Assembly (NCBI GenBank): GCA_016841185.1
Contig: JAENZQ010000024.1
Span: forward strand, 1-58,136
Source of the DNA: Anaerovorax odorimutans
Lineage (GTDB): Bacteria; Bacillota; Clostridia; Peptostreptococcales; JAAYPU01
Reading direction: 5' to 3'
DNA: 58,136 nucleotides
The notes beneath the pieces were generated by a model. The model was not told where the DNA came from and did not search any database. It saw only the letters and a program-made list of their open reading frames with translations. The translations under genes and the position numbers were made by a program. Positions 42,090-51,310 of this stretch are shown one piece after another (position 1 is the first letter of the stretch; the number at the start of each line of letters is the position of its first letter).

Positions 42090-42120
42090 AAAACTGTTCA
42101 ACCAGAACAGTTTTTTTTTT
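42090..42120 (+). terminator. Terminator of the T-box-controlled gene
   Basis: AAAACTGTTC (42090-42099) and GAACAGTTTT (42105-42114) form a perfect 10-bp stem with a 5-base loop, followed by further T residues to 42120. Confidence 0.9.
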
Positions 42121-42170
42121 GGCTTTATACCTACTTATAATAAGGGAAGTTTCTGCCTTAATGCAGGTTT

Positions 42171-42200
42171 GGAATAATGATTTAATATCCGCTTATACTA
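42171..42200 (+). promoter_or_regulatory. Candidate sigma-G promoter of the germination operon
   Basis: GGAATA (42171-42176) and TATACTA (42194-42200), 17 bases apart, resemble the forespore sigma-G consensus (GNATR and CATNNTA). The pair lies 25 bases before the gerB-type start. This fits the known late forespore expression of gerA-family operons. Confidence 0.55.
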
Positions 42201-42224
42201 ATAAAAACATAAAGAGGTTTATAT

Positions 42225-43316
42225 ATGAATGCGGTTTCAAATCGTCAATTAGCGACTATACTGTTTTTATCGCTGACTGGTTACAGTGTCATTGAACTGC
42301 CTAAGATCATGGCTGAAGAAGTTCAGAATGGTGCCTGGTTCACCATTATAACCACTTCTGTCATTTTTGCATGTTTTTCATTGATTCTGACTTACATGGG
42401 AACCTCATTTTATGAAAAAACATTGTATGAGTACAGTATGCTGCTGATTGGCAAAAGGTTGACTCAACTCATTTCTATCATCTATATATTTTACTTCTTT
42501 GGTGTATTAACTTTGATTACCAAGAGCGTTGCATTGGTCATAGATTCGGATTATCTGGAGAAAACGCCTTTAAATCTGATTGTCATATTCTGTATAGTAC
42601 CATCTTTATACGCAGCTTCAAAAGGCTTGACGAATCTGGCCAGGATCATAGAAATATACGGTGTGATTATATTGATCACAGCAATTTTTTTTCACAGTTT
42701 CATGATTTATAAAGGTGATATCCTAAACATACGCCCATTTTTTAACCCGGATGAAGCAGGAACATACTTTAAAGGCATATTATCTACTATCATTCCATTT
42801 CTTGGAATCGAAGTGATTACGTTTATTCCTTTATCGAAAAATAATGGCAGAAAAATAATGCTGATCAGCTTTTTGACCATTATCTTTATTGGCTTCTTTT
42901 ATGCATTAATCGTCGAAACCGTTTATATGATGCTATCTATTGAAGATGCCGTTAATTATAATGATGCTTTGATCATCGCCATACGGGAGCTGGAGGTTCC
43001 GTTGCTGCAGTTTTTCACAAGGCTGGATTCTATTTTTTATATCGTATGGCTTATGGCAGTTTTTGCGACAATGAGTATCGTATTGTATGGAGTGAAAGAT
43101 TATGCCGGTAAGTTGCTTCCCAAATTAAACTCGAATATATTTTTGATTGGTATCGGTTTGTTAAACTTTATTGTAAGTTTGTTTTTTACTGAATTGAAGA
43201 TCATTACAAAGGCTTTCCAATTATTATCCTATTTAGGATTGGTAGCTTTGGTGGGCATTCCATTATTATTGATGATCGTTTATAAGGTGCGGAAAAATGA
43301 AGGAAATATTTCATAA
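42225..43316 (+). CDS. Spore germination receptor B subunit (GerAB/GerKB-like permease)
   Basis: A 363-residue integral membrane protein of the spore-germination amino acid permease family, with about ten hydrophobic segments; it forms part of the germinant-binding receptor in the spore inner membrane. NRQLATILFLSLTGYSVIELP near the N-terminus and the PSLYAASKGLTNLARIIEI segment are typical. ATG 42225 follows AGAGG at seven bases. It is the first gene of a B-C-A operon and overlaps the C-subunit gene by 20 bases. Confidence 0.9.
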   Translation: MNAVSNRQLATILFLSLTGYSVIELPKIMAEEVQNGAWFTIITTSVIFACFSLILTYMGTSFYEKTLYEYSMLLIGKRLTQLISIIYIFYFFGVLTLITKSVALVIDSDYLEKTPLNLIVIFCIVPSLYAASKGLTNLARIIEIYGVIILITAIFFHSFMIYKGDILNIRPFFNPDEAGTYFKGILSTIIPFLGIEVITFIPLSKNNGRKIMLISFLTIIFIGFFYALIVETVYMMLSIEDAVNYNDALIIAIRELEVPLLQFFTRLDSIFYIVWLMAVFATMSIVLYGVKDYAGKLLPKLNSNIFLIGIGLLNFIVSLFFTELKIITKAFQLLSYLGLVALVGIPLLLMIVYKVRKNEGNIS

Positions 43317-44430
43317 AAAAAATCTTTTGATGGTTTTGGCCATTAATATAATTTCTTCTCTGCTGACAGGCTGCTGGGATGCCAAGGATGTGGACAATCA
43401 AAATGTCGTATTGACGGTAGGTCTCGACTATAGGGATAATATGTATACTTTTTACACAAATATTGCAAATTTCGCCAAGTCAAGTAAGGAGGGTCCGATT
43501 AATATTGCTTTGGTCAAAGGAAGCGGTATAAACTTTTTGACAGCAAGAGACACTTTGAACCGGGCCAGTGACAAGCATATTTTTTTGGGATCGACCCGTG
43601 TTGTATTATTTTCTGAAGAGATGGCTGAGAAGGGTATTGAGGAGTATGTCTCAAGAATGCGAGGAGACTTTGAGTACAGAAAAACATTAAAGCTTATTAC
43701 CGCCAGCGACGACCTTGATGAAATATTTCAAATCAAACCCAAGAATTCCATCGACATTGGATATGAGATTGAACAGATTATAAACAACATGGAAGAAAAC
43801 GACACAACTTTTGTGACAAATGCAGGAAAGGTCATTCAGCATATTGCGTCCGGGCAATGCGGGTTTTTATTGCATTCCATAGGAATAAATGAAGAATCCA
43901 TAGAAGTAAACGGCTACAGTGTTTTCAGAGAATCAAAAAAAATAGGATTTATTAAAGCCGAAGACAGAGAGGGCATCGTTTATTTGCTCAATAGAAAAAA
44001 ACCGCAGTTCGGATATACTTTGCATTATAATGATATTGATATTTCAGTCCATACGGTAAAAAGAAAAGGAAAAGAAATCACGCATGTATACGAAGAAGAC
44101 GGAGGAGTGTCCATTTCGGTGGAACTGGATATGGAAGGGGAAATCCGATATACTTCAAAGCCCTTATCTATCGATGAAAGTATTAAAAAGGATTTAGAAA
44201 AACAGTTAAGTGATATGATAAAAGAAGATATTATTTCCACGATAAAAAAGTCGCAGGAGCTGGGATGTGATTATCTGGATTTTTATAAGTACTTTCGTAT
44301 ACAATATCCTACCGAATTCAAAACTATGGATTGGGAAGACGCTTATACAAAAGCTAGTGTAAATGTTTTTGTTCATTCAAAATTGGTTCCGGCAGCTATG
44401 AAGAATATCAATCCGAAGAGAGGCAGGTGA
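43297..44430 (+). CDS. Spore germination receptor C subunit (Ger(x)C lipoprotein)
   Basis: 377 residues. The N-terminus is a lipoprotein signal peptide, with the hydrophobic stretch LLMVLAINIISSLL followed by the lipobox LTGCWDAKDVD; WD after the cysteine is the hallmark of the Ger(x)C family. The mature protein sits on the outer face of the spore inner membrane as part of the receptor. It starts within the B-subunit gene and ends in a GTGA overlap with the A-subunit reading frame. Confidence 0.92.
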   Translation: MKEIFHKKNLLMVLAINIISSLLTGCWDAKDVDNQNVVLTVGLDYRDNMYTFYTNIANFAKSSKEGPINIALVKGSGINFLTARDTLNRASDKHIFLGSTRVVLFSEEMAEKGIEEYVSRMRGDFEYRKTLKLITASDDLDEIFQIKPKNSIDIGYEIEQIINNMEENDTTFVTNAGKVIQHIASGQCGFLLHSIGINEESIEVNGYSVFRESKKIGFIKAEDREGIVYLLNRKKPQFGYTLHYNDIDISVHTVKRKGKEITHVYEEDGGVSISVELDMEGEIRYTSKPLSIDESIKKDLEKQLSDMIKEDIISTIKKSQELGCDYLDFYKYFRIQYPTEFKTMDWEDAYTKASVNVFVHSKLVPAAMKNINPKRGR

Positions 44431-44435
44431 GCCAT

Positions 44436-45881
44436 ATGTTTCAAAAAAGAAAGTATGAAAAAGTATTAGAGGACATTTCCTTAAAAGATATCGATTTGAG
44501 AAAAAGAGTTTTATTCAATGGAGAAAACGAAATCACCATATTATATATCAAGCAATTGACAGATACAAACAGGCTTTCGGAACATATCATAAGGCCTATC
44601 TTGCATTATGCTTCAAAGATGAAGGAGTCTCTAAAGGCGGATGTTATTGCTCAATCGATTATTTATGCTGAAGATTGCACAGTCCAACAGGATGACAACA
44701 AGATTATCGATATTCTACTCAGCGGAAAAACCGTTCTGCTTCTATCAAATGATAAACATTTTATTGTGGCAGATATCAGAAAGGTTGAAAGAAAGCCCAT
44801 AACAAATCCGGAATTGACATTTACTCTGAGAGGACCCAAAGATTCTTTCACCGAAGATTTGGATACGAACATTTCTTTGATACGGTATCGTATAAAAGAT
44901 GAAAATCTTAAAATAGATCATTTTAATATTGGGCAGCGAACCAAGGCAAAGGTTGCCGTTATGTATATCAAAGATGTGGCAAACAGTAAACATGTCCAAG
45001 AGATCAAAACAAGATTGAAAGATATTTGTGTTGGGGGAATCATTGAGTCCGGAGAGCTTCAAGCTTTTTTACTGAACAATAAATACAGTCTGTTTCCGCA
45101 GATGGGTATCGTAGAACGCTCGGATATGGCCTGCGGGGCACTTTTGGAAGGCAAGGCTGTGATTTTAACGGAAGGCAGCGGGATCGGACTGATTGCCCCC
45201 AAGACCCTGTCAGAATTCTTATGGTCCTGTGAAGATAATTATGATAATAAGTTTTTTGGTGCTTATTCAAGATTGTTGCGCATTTTTGCCATTGTTCTGA
45301 CATTGACCCTTACGCCATTATATGTGGCGTTTGTCTCTTTCAGACTGGATGTCCTTCCTGCTGATTATATAATTGCCATTGCTTCCAGCAGGGCCACCGT
45401 ACCATTTAATACATTTACGGAAGCATTGATTCTTGAAGGAGTGGTAGAAATCTTGAGAGAAGCAATGCTCAGAGTCCCTAAGCAGATCGGACCTGCCATC
45501 GGTATCGTAGGGGCCATTGTAATAGGAGAGGCTGCCATATATGCCGGTTTATTCAGCCCGCTGCTGCTGATCATCGTGTCCTTGTCTCTTTTAACTTCTT
45601 TTGTTTCACCGGATTATACACTGGTCAACCCTTTAAGAGTACTAAAGATTTTTATGCTGCTACTGACAGGTGCTTTTGGGATATTCGGGTTTGTTATCGG
45701 TCTCAATATGATCCTGATCAATGTGATTTCTACCAATAGCTTAGGCGTCCCGGTTCTTGCACCTTTTGCCCCTATGAATACAAAAGATGAGATAAAAAGT
45801 ATCTTTTACAATAAGAGCATTGTATCCGGCAGGCCTAATTATTTAAATTTAAAAAATAATATTCGCAAAAGAGATTCTTAA
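44436..45881 (+). CDS. Spore germination receptor A subunit (GerAA/GerKA-like)
   Basis: 481 residues from ATG 44436, which has AGGTGAG five bases upstream; GTG 44427 is possible but crowded. The N-terminal soluble domain carries the nutrient/receptor assembly region (FNGENEITILYIKQLTD). The C-terminal membrane domain contains RLDVLPADYIIAIASSRATVPF, LREAMLRVPKQIGPAIGIVG and EAAIYAGLFSPLL, all strongly conserved in GerAA proteins. A subunits usually come first in these operons; here it is last. Confidence 0.94.
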   Translation: MFQKRKYEKVLEDISLKDIDLRKRVLFNGENEITILYIKQLTDTNRLSEHIIRPILHYASKMKESLKADVIAQSIIYAEDCTVQQDDNKIIDILLSGKTVLLLSNDKHFIVADIRKVERKPITNPELTFTLRGPKDSFTEDLDTNISLIRYRIKDENLKIDHFNIGQRTKAKVAVMYIKDVANSKHVQEIKTRLKDICVGGIIESGELQAFLLNNKYSLFPQMGIVERSDMACGALLEGKAVILTEGSGIGLIAPKTLSEFLWSCEDNYDNKFFGAYSRLLRIFAIVLTLTLTPLYVAFVSFRLDVLPADYIIAIASSRATVPFNTFTEALILEGVVEILREAMLRVPKQIGPAIGIVGAIVIGEAAIYAGLFSPLLLIIVSLSLLTSFVSPDYTLVNPLRVLKIFMLLLTGAFGIFGFVIGLNMILINVISTNSLGVPVLAPFAPMNTKDEIKSIFYNKSIVSGRPNYLNLKNNIRKRDS

Positions 45882-45947
45882 AATGTATTAATTCTTTTAT
45901 TTTTCTGATAGAATAAAGGCATCTGTTATATGAGGAGAATATGTATC

Positions 45948-46616
45948 GTGACGGTTTTTGCTCTTAAATGGATTGCTATTGTTACCATGCTCATTGACCA
46001 TGTTGGATATATTTTTATGTCCGGTTCTTCAAGCTATCTGATATTCAGAAGCATCGGGCGGTTGGCATTTCCCATTTTTGTTTTTTTTATAGCAGAAGGA
46101 TGTTTCAGGACAAAAAATATACATAAGTATCTGCTGCGGTTATTTGCATTTGCCCTGATATCGGAACTTCCTTTTGATTATGCATTTCATGGGGCGTGGG
46201 TTTATACCGGCTATCAGAATATTTTTTTCACACTCTTTTTTGGAGCGTTCAGCATTTATTGTTTCAACCGATTTTTGGAGAAGAGTAAAACATACGCTTC
46301 TTTTGCTTTTATATCTCCTGTTCTGATGGCTGCAGCAGCAGAATTTCTGCATACGGATTACGGCGGTATCGGTGTAATAATGATTTTCTTTTTATACTAT
46401 TATCGCAAAAGCTTTTTACTGCAGGCACTTATACTTTTATTCGGAAATCTGACTTTAGCCGTATTATCAAGTCCAATTCAGCTCATCGGGGCTCTTACCA
46501 TCATTCCCCTCTATTTATATAACGGTGGGAGGGGAAAAGACATTAAATATTTTTTTTATGCTTTTTACCCGGTGCATCTGCTGATATTGGCCATTATTAA
46601 TTTATTGAGGCTATAA
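45948..46616 (+). CDS. TraX-family membrane protein
   Basis: 222 residues and about seven hydrophobic segments. LKWIAIVTMLIDHVGYIFM and GRLAFPIFVFFIAEGCFRTKN are the conserved N-terminal motifs of TraX proteins, membrane acyltransferase-like proteins first described for F-pilin N-acetylation but common on Firmicute chromosomes. GTG 45948 is preferred because AGGAG (45933-45937) precedes it by ten bases; ATG 45930 lacks a ribosome binding site. No conjugation genes are nearby, so the F-plasmid role does not apply. Confidence 0.85.
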   Translation: MTVFALKWIAIVTMLIDHVGYIFMSGSSSYLIFRSIGRLAFPIFVFFIAEGCFRTKNIHKYLLRLFAFALISELPFDYAFHGAWVYTGYQNIFFTLFFGAFSIYCFNRFLEKSKTYASFAFISPVLMAAAAEFLHTDYGGIGVIMIFFLYYYRKSFLLQALILLFGNLTLAVLSSPIQLIGALTIIPLYLYNGGRGKDIKYFFYAFYPVHLLILAIINLLRL

Positions 46617-46769
46617 ATATAACTTAAGAAAACTTCGAAACCTATTACTTGAATTTTATAAACAATAAATAAATTATTGTAAACTTAAGATGATACTTAT
46701 AAAATATTTTAGCATAGAGTCAATTATTTCTGATATAATGATATAGAATTTTTCCATAAGGAGTTTTTT

Positions 46770-47468
46770 ATGATTAGTATTATTGTTACAAAACCCTGTT
46801 CTCGGATAAGGGCTGAAGCCAGAGATGCTTTGAGAGGCAACTGGAAGACGGCCGTCCTTGTTGCACTTGTTTATCTTGTTGTTTTAAATGCGCCTGTTTA
46901 TATTATAAGAAATTTTCTGAATGAGAATGCTGCAGGTTTTTTTGGTCTGATTTTTTCCATAGTAATAGGCGGTCCTTTAGCTTATGGATTGTCGCTATAT
47001 GCTTTAAAGCTGGTCAGAAGGCAACAAGGCGAAATCAGCGATTTGTTTGAGGGCTTTAATGCATTTGGCCAGATTGTATTATTAAGCTTTCTTATTACCC
47101 TGTTTACTATATTGTGGGCTCTGTTATTTGTAATTCCGGGAATTATTGCCATGCTGAGATATTCACAGGCTTATTATATTCTCATTGATAATCCGGAGAT
47201 GAGCCCGAGTGAGGCTATAAATAAAAGTAAGGAAATGATGAGAGGCAATAAGGGGAAATTATTTCTTCTGGGATTATCTTTTATCGGCTGGATACTTCTG
47301 ACTGTTCTTACTTTGGGAATAGGATGTTTATGGCTGACACCATACATGTATACTTCTCTGGCAGTGTTTTATAGAGAACTATCAGAAGAAGTGCCGGTTG
47401 GCACAAAGGGAACCCCTGAAGGCAACACTCAGATAGAGGTAAACGATTTGAATGAGAATGATTTTTAA
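46770..47468 (+). CDS. DUF975 family membrane protein
   Basis: 232 residues with about five transmembrane segments. The N-terminal SRIRAEARDALRGNWKTAVLVALVY and the central PGIIAMLRYSQAYYILIDNP with EAINKSKEMMRGNKGKLFLLGLSFIGW are characteristic of DUF975, an uncharacterised Firmicute membrane family. It is convergent with the permease gene, with which it shares a terminator. Confidence 0.85.
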   Translation: MISIIVTKPCSRIRAEARDALRGNWKTAVLVALVYLVVLNAPVYIIRNFLNENAAGFFGLIFSIVIGGPLAYGLSLYALKLVRRQQGEISDLFEGFNAFGQIVLLSFLITLFTILWALLFVIPGIIAMLRYSQAYYILIDNPEMSPSEAINKSKEMMRGNKGKLFLLGLSFIGWILLTVLTLGIGCLWLTPYMYTSLAVFYRELSEEVPVGTKGTPEGNTQIEVNDLNENDF

Positions 47469-47476
47469 AAATAATT

Positions 47477-47502
47477 AAAGAAAGTTTTTTAAGTCTTTCT
47501 TT
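47477..47502. terminator. Bidirectional terminator between convergent genes
   Basis: AAAGAAAG (47477-47484) pairs with CTTTCTTT (47495-47502), flanked by T-rich sequence on both strands. It overlaps the last codons of the permease gene on the minus strand. Confidence 0.6.
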
Positions 47503-48802
47503 TGACAAAAATCAGATAGCATACGGAATATAATGCCGTCAGGCAAATACCGGCCGCAAGACCGGAGCCCTGTCCCTCTATAAATGGCATGCTTGCAATG
47601 ATCAGAATAAGGGATAAAACGGTCAGGACCGATGTGAAAGGATATCCGGGAAGCTGGCAGTGTCCTTCAGGCGGACATCCTGATTTTTTTCTGAAAATAA
47701 AATGTGTGATGGAGATAATAAGGTAAGTAAACAGTAGAGAATACCCTCCGGAGCTAACAAGAAAAACATATACTTTTTTAGGTAAGATGAATGAGGATAA
47801 AAAGGCAAAGAGCATTGCGAGCCCAGAATAAATAATGCATTTAGCCGGAATATCCTTTTTTTCTTTTATCCATTGAGGTGCATATCCTTCAATGGCGAGA
47901 GAATTTAACATTCGTGCTATTCCAAAACTTGCTGCAAACATGGTGGATAAAATGGCAATAACCAATATGACATTCATAATATTGGATGCCCATGGTATTC
48001 CCTGAAAAGAAAGGGCTGCAACAAATGGGCTGGTTTCTTCAGTAAGAGTGTCATAAGGGACAAGAAACAGCAGTGAGGATATCGCTATTATATATAGGCC
48101 GGAAAGAATTAAAACAGTAAGGTTGATTGCTTTTGGCACATTCTTGTGTGGATTTTCTGCTTCGGAAGCCGCAAGTCCTATTATTTCAAAACCTGCATAA
48201 GTAAACATCACAATCAGCATACTCCCTGCAAAACTCATGGCTCCGCCTGCAAAAAATCTACCCTGAAATGGATGGATCACAACCTGCCTTTCAAAGAAAA
48301 TACCGGAAATAAGGCCGACGGCAATAACAATAAAGCCTATTACGGCCAGTAATTTTAATGCAGCCAAGATGGATTCAAGAGCGCTGAGCTTATCTGTTCC
48401 TAAAAGATTTACGGCGGTTGTAAGAATAATAATGATACTGCCCACAAGAATGATGGGTATTCCGGGAAACCATTCTTTTAGAAATACGGATACGGCTACG
48501 GCTTCGCTGGACATTGCAAGGACCATTCCGGTCCAATATTGCCATCCCACGATAAAACCCATCCATGAGCCTAAATAATACTGTGCAAAGCTTCTGAAAG
48601 AACCGGGTAATGATTCGGCAACCGTCATTTCGGATAGTGCAAGAAGGATAAAGTATACCAGAATGCCTCCAAGAATATATGCTATAATAACGGAAGGGCC
48701 TGAATTTTTTATAGGAATAGCGGATCCTAAAAAGAAGGAACCCCCTACAATTGTTCCCAAAGCCAGCATTGTCAGATCCCATGCAGTAATGCCTTTTTTC
48801 AT
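47489..48802 (-). CDS. APC-family amino acid permease
   Basis: 437 residues from ATG 48802, which is preceded on the minus strand by TTGGAGG at a good distance; the frame is open further upstream to 48859 but that part would translate the palindromic repeat. About twelve transmembrane helices are visible. The N-terminal LTMLALGTIVGGSFFLGSAIPI is the APC glycine-rich unwound helix 1, and ARMLNSLAIEGYAPQWIKEKK is the conserved cytoplasmic loop. The substrate is unknown. Its leader contains an unusual run of short repeats. Confidence 0.88.
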   Translation of the reverse strand: MKKGITAWDLTMLALGTIVGGSFFLGSAIPIKNSGPSVIIAYILGGILVYFILLALSEMTVAESLPGSFRSFAQYYLGSWMGFIVGWQYWTGMVLAMSSEAVAVSVFLKEWFPGIPIILVGSIIIILTTAVNLLGTDKLSALESILAALKLLAVIGFIVIAVGLISGIFFERQVVIHPFQGRFFAGGAMSFAGSMLIVMFTYAGFEIIGLAASEAENPHKNVPKAINLTVLILSGLYIIAISSLLFLVPYDTLTEETSPFVAALSFQGIPWASNIMNVILVIAILSTMFAASFGIARMLNSLAIEGYAPQWIKEKKDIPAKCIIYSGLAMLFAFLSSFILPKKVYVFLVSSGGYSLLFTYLIISITHFIFRKKSGCPPEGHCQLPGYPFTSVLTVLSLILIIASMPFIEGQGSGLAAGICLTALYSVCYLIFVKRKT

Positions 48803-48831
48803 GATAAACCTCCAAGAATCAAGTATATGAG

Positions 48832-48945
48832 TAACGCCTCCGGCGTTAGTGTAAGACAACTTATACTTAACTTACACTTACACTTAAACTTATACTTTTC
48901 TTTTACTTTCGCTTCACTTACACTTTTGCTACACTTACATATTAT
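48832..48945 (-). repeat. Degenerate TAAGTG(T) short-repeat tract and 7-bp palindrome in the permease leader
   Basis: 48832-48848 is an inverted repeat, TAACGCC-TCC-GGCGTTA. Next to it, on the minus strand, about a dozen irregular copies of TAAGTGT, AAAGTG and TAAGTT follow between roughly 48945 and 48855. The tract is non-coding, unlike its surroundings, and sits just upstream of the permease ribosome binding site. It could be a slippage-prone region or part of a small dispersed element. The rest of 48946-49092 holds no gene. Confidence 0.6.
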
Positions 48946-49092
48946 ATCCAATTAAAAGCGCATTATAATGGGCTGTATTGTAACATTCTATTTGCTTCGT
49001 CATAATATGAAAGTGCAGGAAGATGTATTTTTTGTCGGAATCAGTTTTTATTAACAGACCTTTCTCTTGCAAATCCAGTAGGGAGAGATTTT

Positions 49093-49734
49093 ATGGGAAG
49101 AACTATTTATCGATATGTAGGTGACCCTGTTGACGATATTCTAAGCGAATTTGATGAGTTTGGCTGTCCAAGACGCCGCCGAAGGGCTGAAGAATTTGAT
49201 TGTTGCGTAAAGGTAGAAAATAAAATTGATATCAAACAGGAAGCGGATGCAAAAGGCGGAGACGGCGGAGACGGCGGAGACAACAACTCTGCAGCAGCAG
49301 CAGCAGCGACAAGCGGAGGTGTAGCCGTATCAGTACCGGTTACGGTAGATGTGGAAGAAGAAAATTTGTTCAAGCCTTTTGCAAATAATGGAGCAGACGG
49401 TGAAGATGCGATTGAAGCGGCTCAGGACAATATGGCTAAACCCAATGGCAGCGGTGGAACAGAAGCTGAGGCCAATGCCGGAAACGGCGGTAACGGCGGA
49501 GATGCCGAAGTAAAACAGTCGGCTTATGCAAAAATAGACAACTGGACAGTCATTGTTTGCGGAGATGACGGCAGCAGAGAATGGATCAGAAACTTGCGAG
49601 TAGAATCAGACGAAGATACGATAGACCTTAAGGTTGAAGAGGACGGAATTTTTCTCAATGGTGAGAAGATGAAAGTAAAAGAGCTTAAAGACGGGTCTAA
49701 AGTATTTATCTTGAAACAGTCTTCAAAAAAATAA
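49093..49734 (+). CDS. Gly/Ala/Asp-rich low-complexity protein, unknown function
   Basis: 213 residues. The N-terminus (MGRTIYRYVGDPVDDILSEF) and C-terminus (about 70 residues, KIDNWTVIVCGDDGS, LKVEEDGIFLNGEKMKVKEL) look folded. The middle third is low-complexity: KGGDGGDGGDNNSAAAAAATSGG and NAGNGGNGGDAEV. There is no signal peptide or membrane segment. GGGAGAG precedes the ATG. Such Gly/Asn/Ala-rich soluble proteins occur among spore-surface and coat proteins, but nothing here proves it. I do not recognise a family. A strong terminator follows, so it is monocistronic. Confidence 0.7.
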   Translation: MGRTIYRYVGDPVDDILSEFDEFGCPRRRRRAEEFDCCVKVENKIDIKQEADAKGGDGGDGGDNNSAAAAAATSGGVAVSVPVTVDVEEENLFKPFANNGADGEDAIEAAQDNMAKPNGSGGTEAEANAGNGGNGGDAEVKQSAYAKIDNWTVIVCGDDGSREWIRNLRVESDEDTIDLKVEEDGIFLNGEKMKVKELKDGSKVFILKQSSKK

Positions 49735-49741
49735 ATTATTT

Positions 49742-49768
49742 AGGAGGGTGAAAACCCTCCTTGTTTAC
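49742..49768 (+). terminator. Terminator after the Gly/Ala/Asp-rich protein gene
   Basis: AGGAGGGT (49742-49749) pairs perfectly with ACCCTCCT (49754-49761) around a GAAA loop, followed by TGTTTAC. The stem is strong but the U-tract short. Confidence 0.7.
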
Positions 49769-49898
49769 AATTTTGATAGATTCATACAGCTTACTTTTAT
49801 AAAAGTTGAAATAAAGTATAATAGAGTTTCTATTAAAAGTGCATACTTATAGATGTAAGTTTATTGCCATTTATAGTTATTTTGCTTTGGAGGCTTTT

Positions 49899-51218
49899 AT
49901 GAAAGTTGGATCAAGTTCAAGTGTAGATAATCTTTATGAGGGTTTCGGCAGACAAGCTGTGGATTACAACAATACCCGGAAATTAAATATTGCAATGTTT
50001 ACCAATAATTATTCCCCATATATCGGAGGCGTTCCCATATCCATTAACCGCTTGGCCAAAGGCCTCAGAGAAAAGGGGCATAATGTATATATTTTTGCAC
50101 CTGATTACCCGGAAGCAGAGCAGGAAAATACGCCTTATATCGTAAGATGTAAGCTACTGGGTTATTATAAAAGAAAGCAATTTAACTATGCAGTGGTAAA
50201 TATTTTCTCGCCGGAAATTAGAAAAGAATTTGCATTGTTGAATATTGATGTCATTCATGTCCATCATCCGTTCTGGATGGGTTCGTTAGGATTGATATTA
50301 GGAAAAAGGAACCGGATTCCGGTCATCTTTACTTTCCATACCAGATTAGATAAGTATGCACATTTTGTTCCATGTTTTAGAAAAATATTCGAAAAATATT
50401 ATTCCCACCATATCATTCAGCATTTCAGCCATAAATGCAATGCTGTCTTTGCCCCTACGGATTCGGCTAAAGAATACCTTGAAATGATTGGAGTTCGTCG
50501 TTATAAAACTGTTCTTACAACCGGTATAGATTTTAGTAATTCAGAAAACGCTGATACAAAAGAAATATCGAAAATCAGAAATACATATGCAGATAAAAAT
50601 GAATTTCTTCTGTGTACGGTATCCAGATTATCCAAAGAAAAAAATATCTTTTTTATTTTGGAAGGCATTGAAAAGCTAAAGGGAAAAACGCCGGTTTCTT
50701 TTAAATACATTTTGATAGGCGACGGGCCTGAGAAGAATAATATATTGAATAGTATTAAAAGAAAAGGTTTAGAAGATACCGTGTTTCTTTTAGGATCAAT
50801 ACCGCCTGAAAGTATGGGCAAATATTATTCTGCTTCCGATATTTTTGTGTTTGCTTCACAGTCAGAAACACAGGGGATCGTACTTCTTGAAGCAATGGCA
50901 GGGTCGTGTCCGGTAGTTGCTATTCGTTCAAGCGGGATAGACGACATTATCCGGGAAGAGTATAATGGTTTTAAAACTACAGAGTCAGCAGACTTGTGGT
51001 CGGATAAAATATTATTATTGATGGAGAATCCGGAATTATTAAAGCAAATGTCAAAGAATGCTTATACATTCTGTAAAGATTTTTCCATAGAAAAAATGGC
51101 CGAGAAGGCTGAAAAAGAATACTTGCGTGTCATATCAAGCCTGAATCACCGGAAAGCCGGTGAAGATATCCATTATCAAAGTATGAGGAAGACGCTCAGA
51201 AAGGTTAAAGAATTTTAG
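49899..51218 (+). CDS. Glycosyltransferase family 4
   Basis: A 439-residue GT-B enzyme that transfers a sugar from a nucleotide-sugar donor to a lipid or glycan acceptor. The N-terminal acceptor domain has NYSPYIGGVPISINRLAKGL and VIHVHHPFWMGSLGL; the C-terminal donor domain has TVSRLSKEKNIFFILEGIEKL, LIGDGPEK and SQSETQGIVLLEAMA (the EX7E region). ATG 49899 follows TTGGAGG; the upstream extension to 49839 is unlikely. It resembles diacylglycerol glucosyltransferase-like GT4 enzymes, but the acceptor is uncertain. Confidence 0.88.
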   Translation: MKVGSSSSVDNLYEGFGRQAVDYNNTRKLNIAMFTNNYSPYIGGVPISINRLAKGLREKGHNVYIFAPDYPEAEQENTPYIVRCKLLGYYKRKQFNYAVVNIFSPEIRKEFALLNIDVIHVHHPFWMGSLGLILGKRNRIPVIFTFHTRLDKYAHFVPCFRKIFEKYYSHHIIQHFSHKCNAVFAPTDSAKEYLEMIGVRRYKTVLTTGIDFSNSENADTKEISKIRNTYADKNEFLLCTVSRLSKEKNIFFILEGIEKLKGKTPVSFKYILIGDGPEKNNILNSIKRKGLEDTVFLLGSIPPESMGKYYSASDIFVFASQSETQGIVLLEAMAGSCPVVAIRSSGIDDIIREEYNGFKTTESADLWSDKILLLMENPELLKQMSKNAYTFCKDFSIEKMAEKAEKEYLRVISSLNHRKAGEDIHYQSMRKTLRKVKEF

Positions 51219-51310
51219 CAAATGAGAATAAGATTTTGAATAGATTGATTTTTGTATAAAATAAACATAGAATGGGAGATAGAAATATAATTATTTGAAA
51301 GGATGATAAT

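Noticed and set aside
45930-45947. ATG 45930 as start of the TraX-like protein
   Set aside because: No ribosome binding site precedes it; AGGAG lies downstream and serves GTG 45948.
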